From: Micromonospora rifamycinica
Lineage (GTDB): Bacteria; Actinomycetota; Actinomycetes; Mycobacteriales; Micromonosporaceae
Length of the DNA stretch: 64,000 nt
Assembly: GCF_900090265.1 (NCBI RefSeq)
Contig: NZ_LT607752.1
Span: forward strand, 5,896,001-5,960,000
Direction: 5' to 3'
Below the pieces are notes generated by a model. It was not told where the DNA came from. It ran no database searches and saw only the letters and a list, made by a program, of their open reading frames with translations. The position numbers and the translations under genes are program-made. Shown one piece after another: positions 28,814 through 37,517 of the stretch. Positions within the stretch are counted from its first letter, which is position 1. Each line of letters begins with the position of its first letter.

Positions 28814-29062
28814 ATGCCCACCAAGCGCAGTCCGAAGAAGTCCCGCCGTCCCGGAACCGCCCCGCTGGAGGTGGATCCGGCGGTGCTCGCGGCGCTCACC
28901 GTGACGCCCGCGGATCCGGTCCCGCTGGCCGTCGCGCCGGCGCAGGCCGGCACCCGGTCGACCCCGCCGCCGCCGTCCCGGGCGCGGTCGGCCCGGTCGG
29001 TCCGGGCCGGCTCCACCACCGTCCAGGGCCAGAACCGCCGGTACGCCTTCCGGCGGAGCTGA
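28814..29062 (+). CDS. Small basic protein, unknown function
   Basis: 82 residues, strongly basic at both ends (PTKRSPKKSRRPG at the start; STTVQGQNRRYAFRRS at the end) with a Pro/Ala-rich middle. The ATG at 28814 is placed 6 nt after a perfect AAGGAGG, which is the main evidence that it is translated. It could bind nucleic acid or the ribosome, but that is a guess from charge alone. It is convergent with ecfT/ykoC and followed by a long hairpin. Confidence 0.65.
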   Translation: MPTKRSPKKSRRPGTAPLEVDPAVLAALTVTPADPVPLAVAPAQAGTRSTPPPPSRARSARSVRAGSTTVQGQNRRYAFRRS

Positions 29063-29092
29063 CCGGGCCACGGGCCGGGTGAGCGGTGCACG

Positions 29093-29173
29093 CCCGGCGC
29101 ACCAGCGGTGCGCGGTGCACGCCCCGGAGCACCAGCGGTGTCCGGTCCGCCGTGACGCCGCTGGTGCGCCGGG
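29093..29173. terminator. Long-arm hairpin between convergent genes
   Basis: 16-bp perfect arms, 29093-29108 and 29158-29173, enclose 49 nt that hold a further direct repeat of the GCACCAGCGGTG part. It probably terminates transcription from both sides. Confidence 0.65.
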
Positions 29174-29192
29174 GTGCCCGCCGTCGTGACGG

Positions 29193-29993
29193 TCAGCCGA
29201 TCAGGGGGCGGAAGGTGCCGAGCGTCACGCTCACCGCGAGCGCCCCGCCGGCCAGCACGGCGGCCCCCACTATCAGCAGCCAGTCGGCCGGGCCGAACAC
29301 CTGCCGGCGGGCCACCGTGCGCGGGAAACCGGCGTCGAAGCCCCGGGCGTCCATCGCCACCGCCAGCCGGGTGCCGCGCCGGATCGCGCCCACCAGTAGG
29401 GCGAACGCCGTCGAGACGAAGAGCCGCAGCCGGGCCAGCGGGTTGCGGCCGGCGTCCACCCCCCGGGCCCGGCGGGCCATGGTCAACATCTGCCACTCCA
29501 GCCCGAGCAGCGGCACCAGCCGGAACGCGGCCAGCGCGCCGATCGCGAACCGGGCCGGTGCCCGCGCGTTCTGGACCAGCGCGTCGGCCAGGTCGGTCGG
29601 ATCCGTGGTGGCGAAGACGATCACGCCCGGTAGGGCCACCGCGAACATCCGCAGCACCAGGCCGAGCGCGGTGACCAGCACCCCCGAGGTGACCAGCAGC
29701 GGCCCGGCCGCCCACAGCACCGGGCCGGACCGGTCGGCGGCGAACAGGACCAGCGTGACCAGGACGCCGACCGCGCCGGCCAGCAGCGGCAGGGCGCGGC
29801 GGGCCAGCACCCGGTAGCGGATGCCGAACAGCGGCAGCAGCGCCAACTCGACGGTGATCGCGACCGCCGGTGCCACCGGATCGAGGCTGGCCACCAGGAC
29901 GAACGAGAAGACCAGCCCGGCGGCCAGCTTCGCCACCGGGTTGCGCCGGGCCAGCGGCGCACCGGGCGTCGCGACGGGTCCGAGGCCGATCAC
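29193..29993 (-). CDS. ykoC: ECF transporter transmembrane (T) component, YkoC-like
   Basis: 266 residues with five to six membrane segments. It carries the two cytoplasmic Ala-Arg-Gly motifs of EcfT/CbiQ proteins: ARRARGVDAG near the middle and AMDARGFDAG near the C-terminus, which bind the ATPases. The GTG at 29993 overlaps the stop of the ATPase gene (GTGA); a longer upstream frame would lie inside that gene. With the ATPase and the YkoE-like S component it forms a thiamin-precursor importer. Confidence 0.9.
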   Translation of the reverse strand: MIGLGPVATPGAPLARRNPVAKLAAGLVFSFVLVASLDPVAPAVAITVELALLPLFGIRYRVLARRALPLLAGAVGVLVTLVLFAADRSGPVLWAAGPLLVTSGVLVTALGLVLRMFAVALPGVIVFATTDPTDLADALVQNARAPARFAIGALAAFRLVPLLGLEWQMLTMARRARGVDAGRNPLARLRLFVSTAFALLVGAIRRGTRLAVAMDARGFDAGFPRTVARRQVFGPADWLLIVGAAVLAGGALAVSVTLGTFRPLIG

Positions 29994-31417
29994 GACCCCT
30001 CCCGGGCGGAGTGCAGGGTGACCGTCCGGTCGGCGAGCGCGGCCACGAAGTCCACGTCGTGGGTGACGCAGACGACGCCGTGCCCGCCGTCGCGCAGGTC
30101 GGCGAAGAGGTCGACCAGCTCGCCCCAGGTCCGGCGGTCCTGGCCGAAGGTGGGTTCGTCGCAGATCAGCAGCCGGGGCGCGGTGGCCAGGGCGGTCGCC
30201 ACGCTGAGCCGGCGGGCCTCCCCGCCGGAGAGGGTGTACGGGTTGGCCCCGGCGAGCCGGGTCAGCCGCAGCCGCTCCAGCAACCCGTCGACGGTGGCCC
30301 GGACGGCGGTCTCCGGGCGGCCGGTCCGGCGCGGGCCGAGGGCCAGCTCGTCGCGGACGGTGCCGGTGACGAACTGGTGCTCCGGATCCTGGAACACCGA
30401 ACCGATCCGGCCGGTCAGGGCCGCGGCCCGCCACCGGTGCGGGGGCGTGCGGGTGTCCCCGCCGGCCAGCGCGGCGGTGGCGGTGGACCGGCCGGTGCCG
30501 GGGCGGAGCAGGCCGCCGAGCAGCAGGGCCAGGGTGGACTTGCCGGCCCCGTTGGGGCCCCGGACGGCGAGCGCCTCGCCGGCGCGTACCACCAGGTCGG
30601 TGGGGGCCAGCCGGGGCGGCAGGCCGAGCCGGTCGACGGTGAGCAGCTCCGCGCCCGGCGGCCCGGCGGCCCGCCGGGGCACGGTGGGGTGGCCGGGCAC
30701 CCAGACGCCGTCGGCGGCGAGCGCGGCACCGTGGGCGGCGAAGACCGCCTCCGGTGGCCCGTCGGCCCGGACCCCGCCGCCGGGGGCCAGCACCACCACC
30801 CGGTCGACCAGGGCGAGCGCGTCGGCGACCCGGTGTTCGACCAGGACCAGGGTGGTGTCGGCGTCCAGCGCGCCGGCCACCGCCCGGCGGACCAGCTCCG
30901 CGCCGGCCGGGTCGAGGTTGGCGGTCGGCTCGTCGAGCAGCAGCAGCCCGGGGCGCAGCGCCAGCACGCCGGCCAGCGCGAGCCGCTGCTGTTCGCCGCC
31001 GGACAGCGCGGCGGTGGGCCGGTCCCGGTGGTACGGGAAGCCGACCCGGCGCAGCGCCTCGTCCACCCGGGGCCAGATCTCGTCGCCGGGCACCCCCCGG
31101 TTCTCCAGGCCGAACGCCACGTCGTCGCCGCTGCGGGCCATCACCAGCTGGGACTGCGGGTCCTGGAACACGGTGCCGACCCGCTCGCGGGCCTTGGCCG
31201 GATCGAGGCCGTCGACCTCGACGGTGCCCTCCTGCTCGCCGGAGTCCGCCGGCAGCAGCCCGGCCAGCGCGGCCAGCAGGGTGCTCTTGCCGGCCCCGGA
31301 GGGACCGAGCAGCAGCACCCGTTCGCCGTGGTCGACGCGCAGGTCCACCCCGCGTACCGCCCAGGCCCGCCGCCCGGCGTGCCGCCAGCCGAAGCCGGCC
31401 AGCCTCACACTCGCCAC
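29990..31417 (-). CDS. ykoD: ECF transporter ATPase, two fused ABC domains (YkoD-like)
   Basis: 475 residues containing two complete ABC domains. Domain 1: Walker A GPSGAGKST, signature LSGGEQQRLALAG, Walker B LLLLDEPTAN. Domain 2: Walker A GPNGAGKST, signature LSGGEARRLSVATA, Walker B LLICDEPTFG. The fused form replaces separate EcfA1 and EcfA2 subunits. It hydrolyses ATP on the inner face of the membrane. It starts 33 nt after ykoE and overlaps ykoC, so the three are one operon under the TPP riboswitch. Confidence 0.93.
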   Translation of the reverse strand: MASVRLAGFGWRHAGRRAWAVRGVDLRVDHGERVLLLGPSGAGKSTLLAALAGLLPADSGEQEGTVEVDGLDPAKARERVGTVFQDPQSQLVMARSGDDVAFGLENRGVPGDEIWPRVDEALRRVGFPYHRDRPTAALSGGEQQRLALAGVLALRPGLLLLDEPTANLDPAGAELVRRAVAGALDADTTLVLVEHRVADALALVDRVVVLAPGGGVRADGPPEAVFAAHGAALAADGVWVPGHPTVPRRAAGPPGAELLTVDRLGLPPRLAPTDLVVRAGEALAVRGPNGAGKSTLALLLGGLLRPGTGRSTATAALAGGDTRTPPHRWRAAALTGRIGSVFQDPEHQFVTGTVRDELALGPRRTGRPETAVRATVDGLLERLRLTRLAGANPYTLSGGEARRLSVATALATAPRLLICDEPTFGQDRRTWGELVDLFADLRDGGHGVVCVTHDVDFVAALADRTVTLHSAREGS

Positions 31418-31450
31418 GTCGCCGGCACCTCCATGGTCGCCAGGGGAGGG

Positions 31451-32041
31451 TCAGACCAGGCTGCGGTCACGCCCGGCGGGGAAGCGGTCCAGCACCCCGG
31501 TCTCGGCCAGCGCGCGGGTGAGGTACCAGCCGCCGAGCCCGGCGACCACGGCGGCGCTCACCACGGTCAGTGCCGCGTACGGCAGGCGGTAGCTGGTCAG
31601 CGCGTACTCCGCGTTCCAGACGAAGAAGTCGAACAGGGCGGCGCTCAGCCCGGTCAGCGCGCCGGCCAGCACCGCCACCGGCAGCCGGTACGACCGGTAG
31701 CGGAACGCGGCGAAGGCCAGCTCCGCGCCGAGCCCCTGGATCAGCCCCTGGACGATGGTGACCCCGCCCCACTCCGCGCCGAGCAGCGCGGAGACGGTGG
31801 CGGCGACGGCCTCGCAGAACAGGGCCGCCCCGGGCTTGCGGATCACCAGGCCGCCGAGGACCGCGGGGACCAGCCAGACGCCGTACATCACCGCCTGGCT
31901 GGCCGGTGCGGCGGCGAACGCCGGGTCGGCGGCCTTCCAGACCAGGCCCCAGGCCCAGAAGATGACGCCGAAGGCCACGGCGATCACGGCGGCGACCACG
32001 ATGTCGATGGTGCGCCACCGGTTGCTGTCGGTGTGCTGCAT
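31451..32041 (-). CDS. ykoE: ECF transporter substrate-binding (S) component YkoE
   Basis: 196 residues with about six membrane segments. The pattern IDIVVAAVIAVAFGVIFWAWGLVWKAADP, then MYGVWLVPAVLGGLVIRKPGAALFCE and EWGGVTIVQGLIQGLGAELAFAAFRYRSYR, is characteristic of YkoE, the S component for hydroxymethylpyrimidine or thiamin. The ATG at 32041 follows CTGGGAGT. A TPP riboswitch lies about 90 bp upstream on the same strand, which fixes the substrate class: a thiamin precursor, imported when TPP is low. Confidence 0.92.
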   Translation of the reverse strand: MQHTDSNRWRTIDIVVAAVIAVAFGVIFWAWGLVWKAADPAFAAAPASQAVMYGVWLVPAVLGGLVIRKPGAALFCEAVAATVSALLGAEWGGVTIVQGLIQGLGAELAFAAFRYRSYRLPVAVLAGALTGLSAALFDFFVWNAEYALTSYRLPYAALTVVSAAVVAGLGGWYLTRALAETGVLDRFPAGRDRSLV

Positions 32042-32130
32042 GTCGGTACTCCCAGTCCAGCGAGCGAACCAGGAGAAGACGCACGCCGCGCCCGGTTGCT
32101 GCCGGACGGCGGCGCGGCTGGAGGTCGACC

Positions 32131-32214
<84 letters not shown>

Positions 32215-32380
32215 CGGATGTGAAGTTGTCTCGGCAGACGCTAGCACCGACCTGCGGCGACGACCCAGCAGGCCACGGTTCCCGGCATTCGTCCCGGTCC
32301 GCCGGGCGTCCGGGTCCGCCGACCACCGGCGGGCGTCCGCCCGGGGTGCGGCACCGTCGGGGCTGGGTAGGCTGCCGGTC

Positions 32381-33208
32381 ATGCGGGTACCGGCGCGGGG
32401 GCTGACGTTCGACGTTCGGGCGGGCGGCCCCGATGGTGGCGCGGTCGTGCTGCTGCACGGCTTCCCCCAGCACGGCGGGGAGTGGGACGCGGTGGTGCCC
32501 GCCCTGCACGCCGCCGGGCTGCGCACCTACGCCCCGGACCAGCGGGGCTACTCGCCCGACGCCCGGCCCGCCGGGGTGGCCGGGTACCGGCTGCCGGAGC
32601 TGGTCGCCGACGCGGTGGCGGTGCTGGACGCGCTGGGCGTCGACGCCGCGCACGTGGTGGGGCACGACTGGGGCGCGATCGTCGCCTGGGCGCTGGCCGC
32701 CCGGCACCCGGAGCGGGTGCGTACCCTCACCGCGGTCTCGGTGCCCCATCCGGCGGCCTTCGGGTACGCGCTGACCGCCGACCGGGCGCAGCGGGCGCGC
32801 TCGGCGTACATGGCGTTGTTCCGCCGGGCGGGCCTGGCGGAGAGGGTGCTGCTGGCCTGGCGGGGGGCGGTGCTGCGCCGGTTGCTGGCGGGCGTCGGCG
32901 ATTCCGCCCGGGTGGCCCGGTACGCCGGGCCGATGCTGCTGCCGGGCGCGCTGACCGGGGCACTGAACTGGTACCGGGCGATGGCGGGGCGGGACCTGAA
33001 GGAGGTCGGCCCGGTGCCGGTGCCGACCAGCTACGTGTGGAGCGACCGGGACGTGGCGGTCGGGCGTACCGCCGCGCAGGCCTGCGCCCGGCACGTGTCG
33101 GGGGACTACCGGTTCGTGGTGCTGGCCGGGGTCAGCCACTGGATTCCCGACCGTGCCCCGGGGCCGCTGGCCGAGGCGATCCTGGCCCGGGTGCGCGGGG
33201 CCGGCTGA
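32381..33208 (+). CDS. Alpha/beta hydrolase, epoxide-hydrolase-like
   Basis: 275 residues. The oxyanion region is LLHGFPQHGGEWDAV, the nucleophile elbow VGHDWGAIVAWALA has Asp in GHDWG as in epoxide hydrolases and dehalogenases, and the C-terminal catalytic histidine is in GVSHWIP. The acid is probably in YVWSDRDVAV. It acts in the cytosol on an unknown substrate. TAGGCT at 32368-32373 lies 7 nt before the ATG with no Shine-Dalgarno sequence, so a leaderless mRNA is likely. Transcription diverges from the riboswitch operon. Confidence 0.87.
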   Translation: MRVPARGLTFDVRAGGPDGGAVVLLHGFPQHGGEWDAVVPALHAAGLRTYAPDQRGYSPDARPAGVAGYRLPELVADAVAVLDALGVDAAHVVGHDWGAIVAWALAARHPERVRTLTAVSVPHPAAFGYALTADRAQRARSAYMALFRRAGLAERVLLAWRGAVLRRLLAGVGDSARVARYAGPMLLPGALTGALNWYRAMAGRDLKEVGPVPVPTSYVWSDRDVAVGRTAAQACARHVSGDYRFVVLAGVSHWIPDRAPGPLAEAILARVRGAG

Positions 33209-33234
33209 CCTCTGCCGGACAGCGGGGTCACGCC

Positions 33235-33304
33235 CGATCCCGGTAGTGCCCGATCCCGGTAGTTGTGCTCGATCCCGGTAGTAGTGGTGCTCGATCCCGG
33301 TAGT
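33235..33304. repeat. Four direct repeats of CGATCCCGGTAGT
   Basis: Identical 13-bp units start at 33235, 33251, 33270 and 33292. The distances between starts are 16, 19 and 22 bp, each 3 bp longer than the last. They lie in the 255-bp gap before the DUF6328 gene and could be repressor sites or simple slippage repeats. Confidence 0.8.
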
Positions 33305-33463
33305 AGTGGTATCCGTGCGGAGGGAGGCCACTACGACATGGATCGAGCACGATCTTGCGGAGCGGGGATCGTGAATCGGTTTCGGTCAGGTATCGATGGG
33401 GCACAGGCGTTGCTGCCGACGGGGACGCCCCCGCCGGCCGTACGTCTCACCCGGAGGTAGCGC

Positions 33464-33967
33464 GTGTCGAAGGAATCCGAGAAGCAGCGCTGGCAGCGCA
33501 ACTTCGCCGATCTGCTCCAGGAGCTGCGGGTCGCCCAAACCGGCGTGCAGATCCTCTTCGCCTTCCTGCTGACCCTCCCGTTCAGCAACGGCTTCACCCG
33601 GACGAGCGAGTTCCAGAGGGACGTCTACATTCTCGCGTTGCTGTCCGCCGCCGCGGCCACCGCGATGATCATCTCGCCGGTCGCCTTCCACCGGGCGCTG
33701 TTCCGCCAGGGTCGCAAGCCGGAGCTGGTCCGCTTCGCCCACCGGATGGCGACCGGCGGCCTGGCCTTCATGCTGGTCGCCATGGTGAGCGCGGTCCTGC
33801 TGATCGCCGACTTCGTGCTCGACACCGGCATCGCCGTGGTGCTCACCGTGATCACCGGCCTGTGGTTCCTGACGTTCTGGGTGGTCCTGCCGTTCGTCCG
33901 GCGTAACTGGGGCGAGGACGACATCGACGACGACGATGACGACCCGGTGGTGCTGAACGGCGACTGA
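33464..33967 (+). CDS. DUF6328 family membrane protein
   Basis: 167 residues with four hydrophobic segments (about 28-45, 55-75, 95-115, 120-142). It starts KQRWQRNFADLLQELRVAQTGVQILFAFLLTLPF and ends in a very acidic tail (EDDIDDDDDDPVV). This matches the DUF6328 family of actinobacterial membrane proteins, whose function is unknown. GTG at 33464 follows CCGGAGGTAG. A direct-repeat array lies upstream and a strong terminator downstream, so it is probably monocistronic. Confidence 0.82.
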   Translation: MSKESEKQRWQRNFADLLQELRVAQTGVQILFAFLLTLPFSNGFTRTSEFQRDVYILALLSAAAATAMIISPVAFHRALFRQGRKPELVRFAHRMATGGLAFMLVAMVSAVLLIADFVLDTGIAVVLTVITGLWFLTFWVVLPFVRRNWGEDDIDDDDDDPVVLNGD

Positions 33968-33996
33968 CCCTGCGTGGGGTGGTGGATGGTGTGGGC

Positions 33997-34038
33997 CGGG
34001 GGCTCACCCGGGCCGACGGTGGCCGGGGTGAGCCCCCG
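33997..34038. terminator. Bidirectional terminator after the DUF6328 gene
   Basis: A 13-bp perfect stem (33997-34009 with 34026-34038) closes a 16-nt loop, 30 bp after the stop. Beyond it, about 34040-34150 is a degenerate tandem of GGCGCGTGGCGGGTGGCC-like units. Confidence 0.8.
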
Positions 34039-34147
34039 ACGCGTGGCGGGTGGCCGGGTCTCCGGCGTGTGGCGGGTGGCCGGCGCGTGGCGGGCCGGCG
34101 TGTGGCGGTGGCCGGCGCGTGGCGGCCGGTGTGTGTCGGCGGGTGCG

Positions 34148-34315
34148 TCAGCGGGCGACGGCCCAGGCCAGCACGGCCGCCAGGATGAGCCCGTTGAGCA
34201 GGGCCAGCACCAGGTACGCCTGCGGCGGGATCTTGCGTCCGCGCCGGACGAAGCTGACCAGCACGGCGGCGTACGCCAGCAGCAGCACGGCGATGACGAT
34301 CAGGAAGTAGAGCAC
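34148..34315 (-). CDS. 55-residue small membrane protein
   Basis: A short minus-strand ORF starting GTG at 34315: two hydrophobic helices (LYFLIVIAVLLLAYAAVLVSF and AYLVLALLNGLILAAVLAWAVA) are joined by a basic loop RRGRKIPPQ. An in-frame TAG lies just upstream, so no longer start is possible. Codon use is strongly GC3-biased, as in real genes here, and the two-helix hairpin with a positive loop is a plausible fold. The family is not recognised and the function is unknown. Confidence 0.6.
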   Translation of the reverse strand: MLYFLIVIAVLLLAYAAVLVSFVRRGRKIPPQAYLVLALLNGLILAAVLAWAVAR

Positions 34316-34568
34316 CGCACCACCCTAGACGAGCCGGTGCCGGTGCCCGGCGGCCGACCGTGACCGCCCCACGGCCCGGCGGCACCCACCCCGGTGCGTC
34401 GGATCCACCCGTCGTGGCTGATCAGGGGACGCGGTGCGCGGATCGGCATCGAGTAGTATCGATTATTATCTCTTCCTGCCCCGGGTGCGTCACCGGCCCT
34501 GCCCTCGTTGCCGGGCGCGGCAGCCGTCCAGCTGGGGGCGGGCCGGCACCAGCGACGAGGAGTGGACC

Positions 34569-35840
34569 ATGAGAGCAGCGCGACGACGGGTCGCCGGACT
34601 GGGCGTGATCACGCTGGCGGTCCTCGCCGGCGGGGTGGCGGTCGCGGCCGGTGCCGGGGCGGCGGCGGCCGGCTGCCGGGTCGACTACAAGGTCACCAGC
34701 GAATGGCAGGGCGGCTTCGGGGCGGACGTCACCATCACCAACCTCGGCGACCCGGTCTCCGGCTGGACGCTCACCTGGGCCTTCGCCAGCGGACAGCAGG
34801 TCACCCAGGCGTGGAACGCGACGGTCACCCAGAACGGGACGGCGGTCAGCGCGAAGGACGCCGGGTACAACGCCGCCATCGCGACCGGGGCCGGCGTCAG
34901 CTTCGGCTTCAACGGCGGGTGGACCACCGCGAACCCGGTCCCCACCGCGTTCGCGCTCAACGGGGTCTCCTGCACCGGGGCGACGCCGACCGCCACGCCC
35001 TGCCCGCCACCGTCCACCCCGTCGACCCCCACCCCCACGCCGACCCTGACCCCGACGCCCACGCCGACGACGACCCCGACCCGGACGCCCACGCCCACCC
35101 CGACCCCCTCGACGCAGGCCAAGGTCACCGTGTGGCTGGCGGGCGACTCCACGGTCGCCAACCCCTCGTCCAGCGGCGTCTGCCCGGTCGGCTGGGGCAA
35201 CCAGTTCGGCCAGTACCTCAACGGCAACGCGACGGTGGTGAACAGCGCGGTCGGCGGACGCAGCATCCAGACCTGGCTGTACGACCCGAACGTCACCACC
35301 ACGATGAACTCGGCCGGCGAGTGCGTGGTCAGCCCGCAGACCTACTCGACCCGCTGGCAGGCCATGCTGAACGCCAACGGCGGGATGAAGGCCGGCGACT
35401 ACCTGTTCATCCAGTTCGGCATCAACGACGGCAGCACCACCTGCAACCGGCACGTCGGCTCGGCCCGCTACAAGGAGCTGCTCGGGGTGATGGCCCGGGC
35501 GGCCCAGCAGCGCGGCGCGTACCCGGTCTTCCTCACCCCGGCCGCCGCGATCACCTGCTCGGGCAGCACCGCCGTCGGCAACCGGGGCTTCCTCACCGAG
35601 ACGTTCGACGCGGGCCGGGCCAACAACGTCCCCGTCATCGACCTGCACAAGCTGAGCTACACGCTCTACAACACGCTGCGGCTCTGCCCCAACAACGGCG
35701 ACTACAACTCGGGCGCGGTCGGCGCGTTCTTCTGCGCCGACCACACCCACTTCGAGACGGCGGGTGCCCGGCAGATCGCCGGCGTGGTGGCCACCGCGCT
35801 GCGCAACCAGCAGCTCGGTCTCGCGGCCTACCTGCGGTGA
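34569..35840 (+). CDS. Secreted SGNH esterase (CE12, rhamnogalacturonan acetylesterase-like) with CBM2
   Basis: 423 residues. The Sec signal peptide ends near AAAAG (about residue 36). A CBM2 cellulose/xylan-binding module follows (CRVDYKVTSEWQGGFGADVTITN... SFGFNGGWTT), then a Pro-Thr linker, then a CE12-type SGNH hydrolase. The hydrolase has LAGDSTVA (nucleophile Ser), NSAVGGRS (Gly), FIQFGINDGS (Asn) and CADHTHFE (Asp and His). It should remove acetyl groups from pectic or xylan polymers outside the cell while bound to plant cell wall. ATG 34569 follows CGAGGAGTGG. It is convergent with a second CBM2 esterase. Confidence 0.9.
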   Translation: MRAARRRVAGLGVITLAVLAGGVAVAAGAGAAAAGCRVDYKVTSEWQGGFGADVTITNLGDPVSGWTLTWAFASGQQVTQAWNATVTQNGTAVSAKDAGYNAAIATGAGVSFGFNGGWTTANPVPTAFALNGVSCTGATPTATPCPPPSTPSTPTPTPTLTPTPTPTTTPTRTPTPTPTPSTQAKVTVWLAGDSTVANPSSSGVCPVGWGNQFGQYLNGNATVVNSAVGGRSIQTWLYDPNVTTTMNSAGECVVSPQTYSTRWQAMLNANGGMKAGDYLFIQFGINDGSTTCNRHVGSARYKELLGVMARAAQQRGAYPVFLTPAAAITCSGSTAVGNRGFLTETFDAGRANNVPVIDLHKLSYTLYNTLRLCPNNGDYNSGAVGAFFCADHTHFETAGARQIAGVVATALRNQQLGLAAYLR

Positions 35841-35880
35841 CGGTACGCGGTCCGGCCGGACCGCACCGTGGCCGCCGGTG

Positions 35881-35914
35881 CCGTGGTCCGTCGCCCCCGG
35901 GCGACGGACCACGG
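35881..35914. terminator. Bidirectional terminator between the two esterase genes
   Basis: 35881-35896 is complementary to 35899-35914 over 16 bases, giving a long GC hairpin with a minimal loop in the 81-bp gap between convergent genes. Confidence 0.85.
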
Positions 35915-35921
35915 GTGGCGG

Positions 35922-37403
35922 TCAGGAGAGCGCGCAGGCGGTGCCGTTGAGGGCGTACCCGGTGGGGCGGTTGTTGGTGCCGGCGACGTCGGCGAGGAAG
36001 CCGAAGCTGACCGACCCGCCGGCCGCGATCGTGCCGTTCCAACCGGCGTTGGTCGCCCGGACGGTGCCGCCGCTCTGCGTGTAGCTGGCGTTCCACGCCT
36101 GGTTGACCCGCTGGCCGTCGGCGAACGTCCACTGGAGCGTCCAGCCGTCGACCGGGACCGCGCCGGTGTTGCGGATCGTCACCTCGCCCTGGAAGCCACC
36201 CTGCCACTGCCCGGTGACCGCGTACCCGACGGCGCAGCCGGTGCCGCCGGCCGGCGGGGTGGTCACCGGGGGCGTGGTGCTGGGCGGTGCGGTGGTCACC
36301 GGCGGGGTGGTCACCGGGGGCGTGGTGGTGGTGGGTGGCACGGTGGTGGGGGTCGGCGTCGGGGTGGTGGACAGCTGCGCGGCGATGACCGGGGCGAGGC
36401 GGGCCGTGATCGCCCGGTGGCCGGCGTCGTTGGGGTGCACCGAGTCGCTGAGCCCGTCGGCGGGCAGCCAGCCGGTGGTGTCCACGTAGAACACGTTGCG
36501 GTCGCCGCCCCCGGTGACCGCCGTGACGGCGGCGGCGGTCTCGGCGGCGTACCGGCCGCTGAAGGTGCGCAGCGCGAAGATCGCCGCGCGCGGGTACCTG
36601 CCCCGCACGGTACGGATGAAGGTGGCGTACTGGTTCTGGAAGTCCGCGCCGCTCACCCCGTGGCTGCGGTCGTTGGTGCCCAGGTTGATCACCACGGCGT
36701 CCGCCTGGTAGCGGCTGAAGTCCCAGGCGGGGCTGTTCGCCGCGTACCCGGTGCGGAGGAACTGGGTGGCCACGCTGACGCAGCCGTCGGCGGTGGCCAC
36801 CAGGCAGCCTCCGCCGTAGCCGAGCTGGGTGTGCTCGGTGCCGAGCTGCTCCCCGGTCAGCCACCCGTACGCGGTCAGCGCCGTCCGTGACGAGGTGGTG
36901 CCGAGGGTGATGGAGTCGCCGACGAACTCGATCAGCCGGGGCCGGACCGCCGCCGGCAGGGTACGCGCGCCGGAGTCGAGGGTGAGCCCCTGGAACACCG
37001 CGTCCCCGGTGTAGGAGCCGGCGACCACCCGGTACGACACCACCAGCGTGTGGTTGCCGGCGCGCAGCGGGGTGGGGGTCAGGTTCACCGTGCCGCTGAC
37101 GTTGGTCAGGTACCGGAAGTCGGCCCCGTCGATGCTGTAGTAGAGGTCGATGGTGCGGCGTTGCCGCAGTTTGACGGTGGTGCCGGTGAACCCGGTCTTG
37201 AGGTAGGCACCGGCCCAGTTCGGCACGTACGCGGTGCTGTTGCTGCGGTCCCAGCGACCGACGAAGGCGATGTTCGCGTCGGTGGGGGAGCCGTCACCGG
37301 TGGCGGCGCTGGCCGGGGGCAGGCCGATGAGGGTGGCGGCCAGCACCGCCACCACCCCGGCGGCTCCCGCCGCGAGGATCGACCGACTGCGGGACACGGG
37401 CAT
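35922..37403 (-). CDS. Secreted CE2-type carbohydrate esterase with C-terminal CBM2
   Basis: 493 residues. The signal peptide ends near PPASAA. A beta-sandwich N-terminal domain (residues about 40-155; FVGRWDRSNSTAYVPNWAGAYLKTGFTG) precedes an SGNH domain with FVGDSITLG, LGYGGGC, INLGTNDRSHG and DSVHPNDAGH, the layout of carbohydrate esterase family 2. A Thr-Pro linker (TTPPVTTPPVTT) leads to a CBM2 (CAVGYAVTGQWQGGFQGEVTIRN). It probably deacetylates xylan or other hemicellulose. ATG 37403 has GGAGAGGGAG upstream. The frame extends further upstream but without a signal peptide. Confidence 0.9.
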   Translation of the reverse strand: MPVSRSRSILAAGAAGVVAVLAATLIGLPPASAATGDGSPTDANIAFVGRWDRSNSTAYVPNWAGAYLKTGFTGTTVKLRQRRTIDLYYSIDGADFRYLTNVSGTVNLTPTPLRAGNHTLVVSYRVVAGSYTGDAVFQGLTLDSGARTLPAAVRPRLIEFVGDSITLGTTSSRTALTAYGWLTGEQLGTEHTQLGYGGGCLVATADGCVSVATQFLRTGYAANSPAWDFSRYQADAVVINLGTNDRSHGVSGADFQNQYATFIRTVRGRYPRAAIFALRTFSGRYAAETAAAVTAVTGGGDRNVFYVDTTGWLPADGLSDSVHPNDAGHRAITARLAPVIAAQLSTTPTPTPTTVPPTTTTPPVTTPPVTTAPPSTTPPVTTPPAGGTGCAVGYAVTGQWQGGFQGEVTIRNTGAVPVDGWTLQWTFADGQRVNQAWNASYTQSGGTVRATNAGWNGTIAAGGSVSFGFLADVAGTNNRPTGYALNGTACALS

Positions 37404-37517
37404 GGGGACGCTCCCTCTCCGGGCCGTCCGTGCCGACGCACGCCGACGGCCTGCAGACCTAAGACATTTACCATCATCTAAGCCTGCGGGCCGGGGGGAC
37501 ACAACAGGTGACGGTGC

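Noticed and set aside
37452..37490. AT-rich CTAAG direct repeats upstream of the CE2 esterase gene
   Set aside because: Probably part of the promoter, but boxes could not be placed with confidence and the repeat is only five bases.
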